Shown here piece by piece: positions 17,192 to 26,597 of a stretch of 64,000 nucleotides of DNA. The stretch covers positions 248,001-312,000 of the forward strand of contig NZ_JANHDN010000002.1 in assembly GCF_024494565.1 (NCBI RefSeq), written 5' to 3'. Numbering within the stretch: position 1 is the stretch's first letter; each line of letters begins with the position of its first letter. The notes under the pieces were generated by a model. It was given only the letters and a program-made list of their open reading frames with translations, was not told where the DNA came from and made no database searches. Origin of the DNA: Halorubrum rutilum. GTDB taxonomy: Archaea; Halobacteriota; Halobacteria; Halobacteriales; Haloferacaceae. The translations under genes were made by a program, and so were the position numbers.

Positions 17192-18411
17192 TCTCGGTCA
17201 GCAAGCTCCTCTGCGGGCTCGACGCCGAGAGCGACGGCCTCCGGTACGACGCCGCCGAGGGCTCGGAGAAGCCGCAGATCACGGAGGACAAACAGCGGCG
17301 TCCGGTCGTCGTCTGGAACGCGACGAAGCGGTGTAACCTCTACTGCGAGCACTGCTACGCCGCGGCCGACGAGGAGGGGGCGCCGAACGAGCTGTCGACC
17401 GCGGAGGGGAAGGCGCTCATCGACGACCTCGCCGCGTTCGGCGTGCCGGTCCTCCTCTTCTCCGGCGGGGAGCCCTTGGTCCGGGAGGACCTCGCGGAGC
17501 TCGTCGCCCACGCCGACGACGCCGGGATCCGGCCCGTCCTCTCGACGAACGGGACGCTCCTGACCCGCGAGCGCGCTCGGGAGCTGAAGGCGGCGGGGCT
17601 CAAGTACGCCGGCGTCTCCGTCGACGGGCTCCCCGAGCGCAACGACCGGATCCGGGGCGAGGAGGGCGCGTTCGACGCCGCGGTCCGCGGGATCGAGGCG
17701 TGTCTCGACGTCGGCCTCAAGACCGGGCTCCGCTACACGATCACCGAGCACAACGTCGACGACCTCGCGGGCGTCGTCGACCTCCTCGTCGACGTCGGCG
17801 TCGACCGCTTCTGCTTCTACCACCTCGACTACGGCGGGCGCGGCGCCGACATCTCGGACGTCGACCTGAGCCCCGAGGCGACCCGGGAGGCGGTCGCCGA
17901 CCTCTGTGACCTCACCCGCGAGTACCACGCGGCCGGCGAGGAGATCGAGACGCTGCTCGTCGGCAACTACGCCGACGCCGGCCACCTCGTCGAGTACGCC
18001 GACCGCGAGATCGGGACCGACCGCGCCCGACTGATCTACGAGCACCTCCGGCGCAACGGCGGGGACCCGACCGGCGAGCGCGTCGCCGACGTCGACCCCG
18101 TCGGCAACGTCCACCTCACGCAGTTCTGGCAGGGGTACTCGCTCGGCAACGTCCGCGACCGCTCGTTCGGCGCGATCTGGTCGGACGAGTCGAACCCGCT
18201 CCTCGCCGGGCTCCGGGACCGCGAGGACCGGCTCACCGGGCGATGCGCCGACTGCGCGTACAAGTCGATCTGCCGGGGCGGCTCGCGGCTCCGCGCCCTC
18301 TCGGCGCACGGCGACCCCTTCGCGCCCGATCCGAAGTGTTACCTCACGGAGGCGGAACGCGACGGCGCGGAGGCGCTGCGCCGCGTCCGCGGCGGGTCCC
18401 CGGCCGACTGA
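17188..18411 (+). CDS. Radical SAM/SPASM domain protein
   Basis: The 407-residue enzyme has the SAM cluster motif CNLYCEHC (C49, C53, C56) and FSGGEPL near 94-100. The C-terminal SPASM-like cysteine set is CADCAYKSIC...GSR...C near residues 354-391. The cluster ligands are intact, so it should be active. It resembles the AhbC/AhbD/PqqE group, whose members decarboxylate heme precursors or modify peptides. Its fixed partner just upstream argues for modification of that protein or for a shared complex. No heme genes lie nearby. The convergent gene 6 bases past its stop is a HTH regulator. Confidence 0.88.
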   Translation: MISVSKLLCGLDAESDGLRYDAAEGSEKPQITEDKQRRPVVVWNATKRCNLYCEHCYAAADEEGAPNELSTAEGKALIDDLAAFGVPVLLFSGGEPLVREDLAELVAHADDAGIRPVLSTNGTLLTRERARELKAAGLKYAGVSVDGLPERNDRIRGEEGAFDAAVRGIEACLDVGLKTGLRYTITEHNVDDLAGVVDLLVDVGVDRFCFYHLDYGGRGADISDVDLSPEATREAVADLCDLTREYHAAGEEIETLLVGNYADAGHLVEYADREIGTDRARLIYEHLRRNGGDPTGERVADVDPVGNVHLTQFWQGYSLGNVRDRSFGAIWSDESNPLLAGLRDREDRLTGRCADCAYKSICRGGSRLRALSAHGDPFAPDPKCYLTEAERDGAEALRRVRGGSPAD

Positions 18412-18417
18412 GGGGAC

Positions 18418-19029
18418 CTACTCCTCGACGCCGTCGAACACGTCCGTCACGAGCTTCGCCTGCGCGCCCCGGAGCCGCTGTGAGAGCGCCGACTTGCTGA
18501 TCGACAGCTCGGCCGCGAGGTCGCCGAGCGAGACGTCGGCGCCGTCGTCGAAGTAGCCGCGGACCACGGCGAGCTCCATCCCCTCCCGCTGTTTCGGGGT
18601 GAGCGCCGAGAGGTCCACGGTCGCCTGCTCGGTCGACTCGGGCCCCGAGACCACGGCGAGCCGGACCAGCCGCACGCGGTCGAGCGCCTCCCTGAGCGCC
18701 GCGACGAGCTCGCGGACGGCGTCGCGGTCGTCGACGTACGACGTGACGAGCACCGTCCCCTCGTCGACCCGCCGGACGTGGGGGACGTAGCCGAACTCCT
18801 GGAAGACGCGACAGAGGCAGTCGTCCGCGACCTCGCCGCGGTCGCGGCGGATCCCCTCCCCGTCCGCGGGCCGGACCTCCACCGTGCACTCGTCGCCGAC
18901 CGCGTTGACGGTGACGTCGGCCGCGCTCTCCGCCTGCGAGACGATCGGGCAGTCCCACTCGTCGGACGGGTCGACCTCGAGGTCGACGCGGAGCCGTCGT
19001 TCGCCGTCGTCGCCGGCGGGTTCGACCAT
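18418..19029 (-). CDS. HTH_10 (bacterio-opsin activator family) transcriptional regulator
   Basis: The 203-residue protein has a C-terminal HTH_10 domain (LTPKQREGMELAVVRGYFDD then LGDLAAELSISKSALSQRLR). The N-terminal region has two cysteines close together (DDCLCRVFQEFGYVPHV) and further ones at DECTV and WDCPIV. It is tail-to-tail with the radical SAM gene. Regulators of this type are a major haloarchaeal class; the signal is usually unknown. Co-location suggests, but does not show, control of the radical SAM pair. Confidence 0.78.
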   Translation of the reverse strand: MVEPAGDDGERRLRVDLEVDPSDEWDCPIVSQAESAADVTVNAVGDECTVEVRPADGEGIRRDRGEVADDCLCRVFQEFGYVPHVRRVDEGTVLVTSYVDDRDAVRELVAALREALDRVRLVRLAVVSGPESTEQATVDLSALTPKQREGMELAVVRGYFDDGADVSLGDLAAELSISKSALSQRLRGAQAKLVTDVFDGVEE

Positions 19030-19133
19030 ACGCCCGATCGATGAGCCTCGGCTTTAGGCGTTCGGCGCGTCCTCACGGATCGAAAAATCGGGGTCGGGCG
19101 GCGGGGTCGGGAAACCCGAGTCGGCTCGGAGCC

Positions 19134-19178
19134 GGGGCGCTCGGCGTCGGGGCGCTCGGCGTCGGGGCGCTCGGCGTC
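19134..19178. repeat. Three perfect 15-bp tandem units
   Basis: The unit GGGGCGCTCGGCGTC occurs three times in a row at 19134-19148, 19149-19163 and 19164-19178. The array ends just past the stop of the actin-like gene (19191-19193). It lies in the short gap between that gene and the divergently placed HTH gene. It may be simple slippage or a 3' processing/termination element. Confidence 0.85.
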
Positions 19179-19190
19179 TGGCGCGAGCGC

Positions 19191-20237
19191 TCAGTCCTCG
19201 GACTCGGGCGCGGCCTCCTCCGCGGCGGGCTCCTCGGCGGCCCCGGCGGAGTCGTCCTCGCCCTCCTCCGAGCGGGCCGCGACCAGCGCGCCGCTGGCGA
19301 CGCTGTACATCGGCTCGTCGGCCGAGCGCACGCCGCTGATCGAGAACGGGATGTTCGCGTCCTCCAGGTGGTCCGCGAACAGGTCCTCGAACCCGTTCGG
19401 GCTGGAGGTGCCGCCGGTGACGACGACGGGCACGTCGAGCCCCTCCTCGACGTCCTCCTCGTCGACCTCGCGGCTGATGTTCTCGATGACGTAGTCGAGG
19501 AGGTTCTCGTAGTAGATGGCGAGCGCGCCCTCGACGCCGCCCACGTCGGTGCGGAAGTCGAGCTCGAAGTCGTCCTCCTTGATGCTCGTCACCTTGTCGA
19601 CCGGCGTGCCCGTCGCCTGCGAGGTCTGCTCGTCGATCCAGTCGCCCCCGCGGGCGATGGAGAACTTCATCACGGGCACCGCGTAGTAGGCGAGACAGAC
19701 GTTCGTCATCCCGGCGCCGAAGCTGATCCCGAGCCCGGTGAAGTTGTTGTCGGCGAGCTCGGAGTAGATGACGGCCATCCCCTCGTTGATCGGCTCGGGG
19801 TCGTACCCCATGTCGCCGAGCATCGATTCGAGCGTCTTCTCGTGGTACAGCGTCGTCAGCCCGGAGTCGATCGGGTCGGCCGGGCTGGAGTAGAACAGCC
19901 GCTCGTTCGGCTTCGAGGGCTCGCCGACCACCTGCTCGGTGATGAGCTTGATCATCGGGATCGCGGACGCCTCGTCGCTGGACAAGATCCCGTGCTGCAT
20001 CGGGCGGCGCGTCTCCTTGTTGAAGATGTTCGCGAAGTTCAACGCGTCGTCGCCGACGACGTACACCTTGTCCTCCTTCCGGATGTGGAGGACGTCGCTG
20101 CGGGAGAGCATCTGCTCGGCCATGTCGCTGTACTCGATCTCGACGAACGAGTTGCGCTGCTGTACGAACACCGTCTCCGCGCCTTCCTGTCGCCCGGAGA
20201 GGATGTTCATCGTGCCGACGTCAAGGCCCTTGGCCAT
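19191..20237 (-). CDS. Salactin-like actin/MreB-family cytoskeletal protein
   Basis: The 348-residue protein starts [15 protein letters not shown], a phosphate-1 type actin motif with D and T/N. The middle block [15 protein letters not shown] matches phosphate-2, and [15 protein letters not shown] matches the adenosine motif. These define the actin/Hsp70 ATPase fold. The general sequence is that of salactin, the haloarchaeal actin homologue reported to form dynamically unstable filaments. The C-terminal 30 residues are an acidic Glu/Ala tail. A TATA-like TTTAT on the minus strand at 20264-20268 lies about 29 bases before the ATG at 20237, which supports this start over a longer one. Confidence 0.85.
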   Translation of the reverse strand: MAKGLDVGTMNILSGRQEGAETVFVQQRNSFVEIEYSDMAEQMLSRSDVLHIRKEDKVYVVGDDALNFANIFNKETRRPMQHGILSSDEASAIPMIKLITEQVVGEPSKPNERLFYSSPADPIDSGLTTLYHEKTLESMLGDMGYDPEPINEGMAVIYSELADNNFTGLGISFGAGMTNVCLAYYAVPVMKFSIARGGDWIDEQTSQATGTPVDKVTSIKEDDFELDFRTDVGGVEGALAIYYENLLDYVIENISREVDEEDVEEGLDVPVVVTGGTSSPNGFEDLFADHLEDANIPFSISGVRSADEPMYSVASGALVAARSEEGEDDSAGAAEEPAAEEAAPESED

Positions 20238-20408
20238 ACACGCCCCTTCCGTTGCGCACGTCATAAACGTTCGTGGCCAATTCCGTGCCGAGAGAATCGC
20301 GGCCGGGACGTCGCCGGGGGTGGCCCTCGGTCACCGCGGCCCTCGGCCGCCGCGATCCCGCCTCGAATCCCGGGTCGTTTATGTGCCGCGCCGCGGTGTG
20401 GAGACGAC

Positions 20409-21242
20409 GTGCACGACACAGCGCGCGGGGTCGCGGAGCTGGCCCGGCCGACGAACTGCGTCGCCGCCGCGGTCCTCACGGGGACGGGCGCGTTCGTCGC
20501 CGGCGCCGCGGGCGCCGCCGTCCCCGCCGCGGTCGCCGCGGTCGTCACGGCGTTCGCGGTCGCCGCGGGCAACGCGATCAACGACTACTTCGACCGCGAG
20601 ATCGACGCCGTCAATCGGCCGGACCGCCCGATCCCGCGCGGCGCCGTCTCGCCGCGCGGCGCGCTCGCCGTCGCCGCCGCCTGGTTCCTCGTCGCCGTCG
20701 CGTTCGCGGCCCTCCTGCCGCCGCTCGCGGTCGCCATCGCCGCCGTCAACCTCGTCGCGCTCGTCACTTACACGACGGTGTTCAAGGGAACGCCCGGGCT
20801 CGGCAACGCGCTCGTCTCGTACCTCGTCGGCTCGACGTTCCTGTTCGGCGGGGCCGCGGTCGGCGAGCCGGGATCCGTCGTCGTTCTCGCGCTGTTGGCG
20901 GGGCTCTCGACGTTCACCCGCGAGGTGATCAAAGACGTCGAGGACGTCGCCGGCGACCGCGAGGAGGGGCTCCGCACGCTCCCCATCGCGGTCGGCGAGC
21001 GCCGCGCGCTGTGGATCGGCGCCGCCGCCCTCGTCGTCGCCGTCGCGGCCAGCCCGGTCCCGTACTTCACCGGCACCTTCGGCGGCGCCTACCTCCTCCT
21101 CGTCGCCGTCGCCGACGCGGCGATGCTGTACGCCTGCTACGAGGGGTTCGGCGACCCGGCGACCGCGCAGCGCCGCTTCAAGTACGGCACCTTCCTCGCG
21201 GCGGCCGCGTTCGTCGTCGGGCGGGCGGCGCTGCTCATTTAA
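20409..21242 (+). CDS. UbiA-family prenyltransferase, probable digeranylgeranylglyceryl phosphate synthase
   Basis: The 277-residue integral membrane protein has eight or nine helices. Its two UbiA aspartate motifs are NDYFDREIDAVNRPDRP and DVEDVAGDREEGLRTLP. In archaea the family member with this short length attaches the second geranylgeranyl chain during ether lipid synthesis. The start is GTG at 20409, supported by a TATA-like GTTTATG at 20377-20383, 29 bases upstream. It is divergent from the salactin-like gene. Confidence 0.88.
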   Translation: MHDTARGVAELARPTNCVAAAVLTGTGAFVAGAAGAAVPAAVAAVVTAFAVAAGNAINDYFDREIDAVNRPDRPIPRGAVSPRGALAVAAAWFLVAVAFAALLPPLAVAIAAVNLVALVTYTTVFKGTPGLGNALVSYLVGSTFLFGGAAVGEPGSVVVLALLAGLSTFTREVIKDVEDVAGDREEGLRTLPIAVGERRALWIGAAALVVAVAASPVPYFTGTFGGAYLLLVAVADAAMLYACYEGFGDPATAQRRFKYGTFLAAAAFVVGRAALLI

Positions 21243-21377
21243 AAACCGCCGGAGCGCGGGCCGCGAGCCGCGCTCCCCGACTCGCGGGGGCGCGAGTCAC
21301 TGAGCCGCGGCTCGCCGGACGGGATCGCTCGAAAAACCGGATCCGTGATCGCTCGACGGCGGACGGTCAGGTGACGG

Positions 21378-21698
<321 letters not shown>

Positions 21699-21838
21699 TT
21701 AAATAGTGTCGGGAGTGCGACCGCGGCGCGCGTTCGCCGCCGGCTCAGGCGGGCGAGCGACGGAAACGGCCCGAGAGCCGACGCCGGAAACGGGTCGAGC
21801 CGACGCCGGGAACGGGCCCGGGAGACGACGCGAACGGG

Positions 21839-24070
21839 TCAGTCGAACAGCCGCCCGACGACCGGCGTCGCCTCCAGCGCGAGCCGCCGGACGGTCCGCC
21901 GCGCCTCGTCGGCCTCGGCGCGCGTCACCGTCCCGGCGTACGCCGCCCGCTCGTACGCCTCCCCGACCGCGAGCGCCCGCTCGTCGAGCCCGCGGCGGCG
22001 GAGGGCGTCGAGGTACTCCCGCGGGGTCTCCCCCGCGCGCCGTTCCCGGTACCGGCGGGCGAGGAGGTACTCCAGGTCCGCGAACGCTCGCTTCGCGTCG
22101 GCGGTCGGGTCGGCGCCGCCCCGCGGGAGCCGGAGCCGGGCGGCCCGGACCGCCCGCTCGCCGACGCCGAAGCGGCGGGCGCCGGTGACGCCGATCACGG
22201 CCGCGAACAGCCAGTACGCGACGGTCTCGCCGGACGGGAGCGGGGAGTCCTCCTCCCCCGATCGCGGCTCGCCGGGGACCGCGCCGCGGGTGAGCCCGGT
22301 CCGCCGCCGGTCGGCGGCGTCCGCGCCGGTCGTGGCGTTGTCGGTCGCGGCGTCGTCCCCCGTCGCGGCGCTGCCGTTCGCCGCGCCGGTCGCGGCCGGG
22401 GCCGCCCCGGACTCCGGGACGATCGACGGCGACGTCACCGCCGGCTCCGAGGCCGGCACGTCGACTCCCGGTTCGCCCGCGGAGCGCGCGTCGGCGAGGC
22501 GCGCGCTCCGGACCTCGTCGCGCTCGGCGGCGGGCGTCGGGTCGAACGTCACCCAGCCGTGGCCCGGGAAGTACGCCTTCACCCACGCGTGGGCGTCCTG
22601 GCCGCGGACGACGTACCGGTCCTCGCCGATCCGCTCGCCCTCGGAGTAGCCGGTGACGAACCGCGCCGGGATCCCCTGCGAGCGCAGCATCGCGGTCATC
22701 GTCGTCGCGAAGTAGACGCAGTAGCCGGCGTCCATCTCGAAGAGGAACGCGTCCGCCACGTCGCCGTCGGGCTTCCGGACGGTGAGCGAGTACTCGTACT
22801 CCTCGCGCAGGTAGCGCTCGATCGCGACGGCCCGATCGTACGGGTTCTCCGCGCCCGCCGCCGCGAGGATCTCCTCGGTGCGCTCGCCGACCCGCTCCGG
22901 CGTGCTCGCCGGGAGCTGCGTGTACCGGTCCTCGATCGCGGGGTCGTAGTCGGTCCCGGCGTCCCGGAGCGCGTCGGGGTCGGCGTCGAGTACACGGCTC
23001 TCGACCGTGACCGTCTCGCCCGCCCCCAGCGGCTCGGCGAGCCGGACCGTCCCGTGCTCGTCCACCCGCGCGGTCTGCGCCGCGGGGCCCCGGACGTCGA
23101 CGACCTGCCACGGCGCCGGCAGCGACGACGACTCCCCCTCGGCGGTGATCGTGACGTTCGCGCGCGTCGCGTCGCCCGGGGGGCCGTCGAGCGGCCCCTC
23201 CAGCGGCGACTGCTCGCCGGACCGCACCCAGCCGTCGCCCGTGTAGGTGTCGTAGCTGCCGGCGTGCCAGTTCGCCGCGACCGGGCTCTCGATCGTGTAC
23301 CTGACCTCGGGCGAGAGCCGCGTCGGACCGACGACCTCCACCTCGTCGTCGGCCTCGATCGACGACTCCAACGTGGGGGTGCCGCGGTCGAGCGCCCACG
23401 GCTGGGCCGCGCCGGCCGGGAGGAGGCTGAGCGTCGCGCTCACGAGCACCATCGCCGCCAACACCGCCGCGAGGGTGTCGCCGTGGTCCCGGATCCCGCC
23501 CGGCATCGACAGCGTCGAGAGGCCCGCGGCGAGCGCGACCCCGACCGCGCCGGCGAGCGTGGCCGTCCCGCCCGCGTCGCCCGTGAGCACGAGGAACCCC
23601 AGCGTGCCGCCCGCGACCCCGGCGGCGCTCATCTGTCGCCCGCGGCCGACGAGGTACCCCACGAGGAACGTCGGGACGGGCGCGACCGCGAGCACCCACA
23701 GGTCCGCGAGCGCGAGCCGGAGGACCGAGAGCCCGGTCAGCAGCGAGATCACGTCGAGCGCGACGTTCTCGACCGAGAACAGCGCCCGCCGGCTCGCGGG
23801 GATCGCGAGGTAGTACCCCGCCAGCGTCGCGGCGAACAGGCCCGCGGTCAGCCGGACCGCGGTCCGCTCGCCGACGTGCCGCGCGAGGGCGAGCCCCGCG
23901 CCGCCGGCGACCGCGACGGCGACCGCGGTCCGGCCCGTCCCCCCGACGACGTCGGTCGCGGAGAGGAACACCGAGAGGTACGCCGCCGTGACGACCGCGA
24001 CGCCGAGCGCCGGCGGGTCGACGACCGACCGCAGCCGCCGGGCGCGGTCGCCGGTCAGCGGCCGCCTCAT
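21839..24070 (-). CDS. Membrane transglutaminase-like protease (TgpA-type)
   Basis: The 743-residue protein has a block of about seven helices (residues 15-220), an extracellular region, a transglutaminase core, one more helix (near GETVAYWLFAAVIGV) and a C-terminal DUF4129-like helical domain. The catalytic triad is visible: Cys in GYCVYFATT, His in DAHAWVKAYF and Asp in WVTFDPTP. It overlaps the DUF58 gene by four bases. MoxR-DUF58-transglutaminase operons are widespread. They are thought to act on cell-surface protein assembly, with MoxR as chaperone. The substrate is unknown. Confidence 0.9.
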   Translation of the reverse strand: MRRPLTGDRARRLRSVVDPPALGVAVVTAAYLSVFLSATDVVGGTGRTAVAVAVAGGAGLALARHVGERTAVRLTAGLFAATLAGYYLAIPASRRALFSVENVALDVISLLTGLSVLRLALADLWVLAVAPVPTFLVGYLVGRGRQMSAAGVAGGTLGFLVLTGDAGGTATLAGAVGVALAAGLSTLSMPGGIRDHGDTLAAVLAAMVLVSATLSLLPAGAAQPWALDRGTPTLESSIEADDEVEVVGPTRLSPEVRYTIESPVAANWHAGSYDTYTGDGWVRSGEQSPLEGPLDGPPGDATRANVTITAEGESSSLPAPWQVVDVRGPAAQTARVDEHGTVRLAEPLGAGETVTVESRVLDADPDALRDAGTDYDPAIEDRYTQLPASTPERVGERTEEILAAAGAENPYDRAVAIERYLREEYEYSLTVRKPDGDVADAFLFEMDAGYCVYFATTMTAMLRSQGIPARFVTGYSEGERIGEDRYVVRGQDAHAWVKAYFPGHGWVTFDPTPAAERDEVRSARLADARSAGEPGVDVPASEPAVTSPSIVPESGAAPAATGAANGSAATGDDAATDNATTGADAADRRRTGLTRGAVPGEPRSGEEDSPLPSGETVAYWLFAAVIGVTGARRFGVGERAVRAARLRLPRGGADPTADAKRAFADLEYLLARRYRERRAGETPREYLDALRRRGLDERALAVGEAYERAAYAGTVTRAEADEARRTVRRLALEATPVVGRLFD

Positions 24071-25278
24071 CCGCCGATCACCTCGTCTCGTCGACCGGCC
24101 GCCTCGCCCCGAGCCGCGGCGGCGACTCCCCCGCGAGCGGTGGCCCCGCCTCGGCCCTCCTCCGGCGATTCGCCTTCGGTCGCCGTCCCGTCGACGCCGG
24201 CGCCCCGGCCGCCGCCGACCGCCGCGCGGACGGGCGCACCGGCCACCTCGCCGAACGCGAGCGTCCGGTCGCCGATCCGGTACCGCGCGCCGCGCTCGCC
24301 GGCGACCACGCGGGCGTCGGCCTCCTCGACGCCGACCGCGCCGGGGCCGGTCCGCGCGGCCAGTTCCAGGACGGCCCGGCGTCCGCGGGCGCCCGGGTCG
24401 GCCGAGACCTCGCCCCCGGGGAGCGTCAGATCGACCGGGACGCCGTCGTCCAGCAGCGCGAGCGCGAGGCTGGCGGCCGCGCTCGCGAGGGCGTCGGCGG
24501 GGTCCCGATCCGCCGCGCCCCCCCGACCTCCAGTGCTATCGCGACCGGCCGCGCCCTCCCGGTCGCCCGCGGTCTCGCCGGCGATCGCGACCCGGCCGCG
24601 CTCCGTCCGCGCGGCGAACGCCTTCACCACGAGCTCGTCGTGCTTTGCGGTCGCCGCCCAGTGGACGTCGCGGAGGGGGTCCCCGCGCGTGTACTCCCGG
24701 AGCCGGTCGAACTCCTCGCGCCGCCGGCTCGCTCCCACGGCGTCGTCGGCGTACAGCGACCGGCGGAGCCGCGCCGGGATCTCGCGGCACGCCGGGTAGG
24801 TCAGGGTCTCGTCGAACGCCTCGACGACCGCCTCCCGCTCGAAGAGCCCGAACACGTCGCTCGCGGTCACCGTGACCGGACCGAAGCGCCGCTCGCCCCG
24901 GCGCAGGTAGTCGACGCGGTACGTCGCCGGCGCGTCGCCGACGGAGGTCCGGACCGGCTCGTCGGGGCCGGCCAGCCCGTCGTCGAGCGCGTCGTCGACG
25001 TCGGCGACGTACGTCGGCGACAGCCCGCCGGCGTCCCGCCCCTCGAACGCGAGGCGGACCTCGCCGCCCTCGCCGACGAACCCCTCGGGCGGGAGGGTCC
25101 GGTCCACCGCCGGCTCGTCGATCCGGGCGAGCTGGACGTACCCGGCCGCGAGCGCGACGGCGCCCGGCAGGACGACCGCCTCCAGCGACCGCCCGCCGGC
25201 CGCGAACGCCATGGCGACGCCGCCGACGCAGACCGCGAGGACGACGCGACCGCGTCGGGTGAGGGTCGGCGACGACAC
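24067..25278 (-). CDS. DUF58 domain protein (VWA-like, MoxR partner)
   Basis: The 403-residue protein starts with two helices (residues 10-50). It carries the DUF58 hallmark EEFDRLREYTRGDPLRDVHW near residues 180-215. The C-terminal third is acidic, low in complexity and rich in G, R and E (after DREGAAGRDS). It lies between MoxR (6-base gap) and the transglutaminase gene (ATGA overlap), so all three are likely made in a fixed ratio. Proteins of this family tether or remodel partners with MoxR. Confidence 0.9.
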   Translation of the reverse strand: MSSPTLTRRGRVVLAVCVGGVAMAFAAGGRSLEAVVLPGAVALAAGYVQLARIDEPAVDRTLPPEGFVGEGGEVRLAFEGRDAGGLSPTYVADVDDALDDGLAGPDEPVRTSVGDAPATYRVDYLRRGERRFGPVTVTASDVFGLFEREAVVEAFDETLTYPACREIPARLRRSLYADDAVGASRRREEFDRLREYTRGDPLRDVHWAATAKHDELVVKAFAARTERGRVAIAGETAGDREGAAGRDSTGGRGGAADRDPADALASAAASLALALLDDGVPVDLTLPGGEVSADPGARGRRAVLELAARTGPGAVGVEEADARVVAGERGARYRIGDRTLAFGEVAGAPVRAAVGGGRGAGVDGTATEGESPEEGRGGATARGGVAAAARGEAAGRRDEVIGG

Positions 25279-25284
25279 GGGCGA

Positions 25285-26274
25285 TCACTCCACGCTCGTC
25301 CGGTCTAAGGCGTCTTCGACCACCGTCGCCCCGTCGGTTCCGGAGTCGGCGCGGACGCGGTGCGCGAACACGGTCGGCGCCTCGGCCTGGACGTCGTCGG
25401 GGATCACGTACCCGCGGCCGTCGAGCGCGGCCCGCGCCTGCGCGGTCCGGAGCAGCGCGAGGCTCCCCCGCGGGCTGACGCCGAGCCGCGCGTTCCGCCG
25501 GGTGTACGCCGCCAGCCGCGCGACGTACTCCCGGACCGACTCGGTCGCGTCGACGCCGGCGACCGTCGCCCGGGCGCGCCGGACCTCCTCGATCGAGGCG
25601 ACGGGATCGACGGCGTCGACGGGGTGGTCGCCGGCCATGCGCCCGATGATCTCGGCCTCCTCCTCGGTGCTCGGGTAGCCGAGCCGGATCTTCTTCGTGA
25701 ACCGGTCGATCTCTGCCACCGGGAGGTCGTACGTCTGCCCGGGCTCGACGTCGTTCTGGGTCGCGATCACGCAGAACGGATCCGGGAGCGACCGGGTCTC
25801 GCCGTCGGTCGTCACCTGACCCTCCTCCATCGCCTCCAGCAGGGCCGACTGCGTCTTCGGCGGCGCCCGGTTGATCTCGTCGCCGAGGACGACGTTGGCG
25901 AACACCGGCCCCGGCTGGAACTCGAACTCGTCGGTGCGCTGGTTGAACACGTTGACGCCGGTGACGTCGGCGGGGAGGAGGTCGGGCGTGAACTGGACGC
26001 GCTTGAACGAGCCGCCGATCGAGCGCGACACCGACTTCGCGAGCGTCGTCTTCCCGACGCCCGGCACGTCCTCGACGAGGAGGTGCCCGCGGGCGAGGAC
26101 GGCGATCAGGACGTGCTCGACCGCCGTCCGCTTCCCGACGATCACCTCCTCGACGTTGTCGGCGACGCGCTCCGCGAGCGCGGCGACCTCGTCGGGCGCC
26201 AGCGGGGGCCGTTCGGTCGCCCCCGCCCCGTCCGCGTCGACCCCGCTCGGTCCGGTCTCCGCGGCGTCCGTCAT
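25285..26274 (-). CDS. MoxR-family AAA+ ATPase
   Basis: The 329-residue ATPase has Walker A DVPGVGKTTLAKS near residues 69-81, Walker B LGDEINRAPPKTQSALLEAM and FCVIATQND as sensor 1. These are all standard for MoxR. It is the first gene of the MoxR-DUF58-transglutaminase operon and probably acts as a chaperone for its partners. The start MTDAAETG at 26274 gives an acidic 25-residue leader. Confidence 0.95.
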   Translation of the reverse strand: MTDAAETGPSGVDADGAGATERPPLAPDEVAALAERVADNVEEVIVGKRTAVEHVLIAVLARGHLLVEDVPGVGKTTLAKSVSRSIGGSFKRVQFTPDLLPADVTGVNVFNQRTDEFEFQPGPVFANVVLGDEINRAPPKTQSALLEAMEEGQVTTDGETRSLPDPFCVIATQNDVEPGQTYDLPVAEIDRFTKKIRLGYPSTEEEAEIIGRMAGDHPVDAVDPVASIEEVRRARATVAGVDATESVREYVARLAAYTRRNARLGVSPRGSLALLRTAQARAALDGRGYVIPDDVQAEAPTVFAHRVRADSGTDGATVVEDALDRTSVE

Positions 26275-26597
26275 GTCGGAGCCCGTCGCGCGGCGGCCCG
26301 GTCGCTTCCCGCGGTCCGCCTCGGTCGCGCGAAGCCTTCCGATCGCGCGAACCGTTCCGTTCCCGCGAACCGTTCCCGCCGCGCGGTCCGCTCCCTCGGT
26401 GCGCCCGTCCCGTCGCTCTCACCCGTGATACGGACTCCCACGATCATCGATACGAACTCGCTTAGGATAGCAGCGGCATATGCGTTCCGCCGAGCGGTGC
26501 GGTCCGTACACGCCCGATTCGGACCGCGAGCGACGACCCTCGGACGCCCCGGCGCGTGCCGAAACTCGACCCTCGGACGCCCCGGATCGCGCCCGCC
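26275..26597. other. Intergenic stretch with short direct repeats
   Basis: No gene is seen in these 323 bases between the pyrC stop and the moxR start. A 19-base sequence (CGACCCTCGGACGCCCCGG) occurs at 26534-26552 and again at 26567-26585. A shorter repeat, CGCGAACCGTTCC, occurs twice around 26345-26375. The less GC-rich part (26440-26485, with CATATGCG) is the best place for a moxR promoter. Confidence 0.6.
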
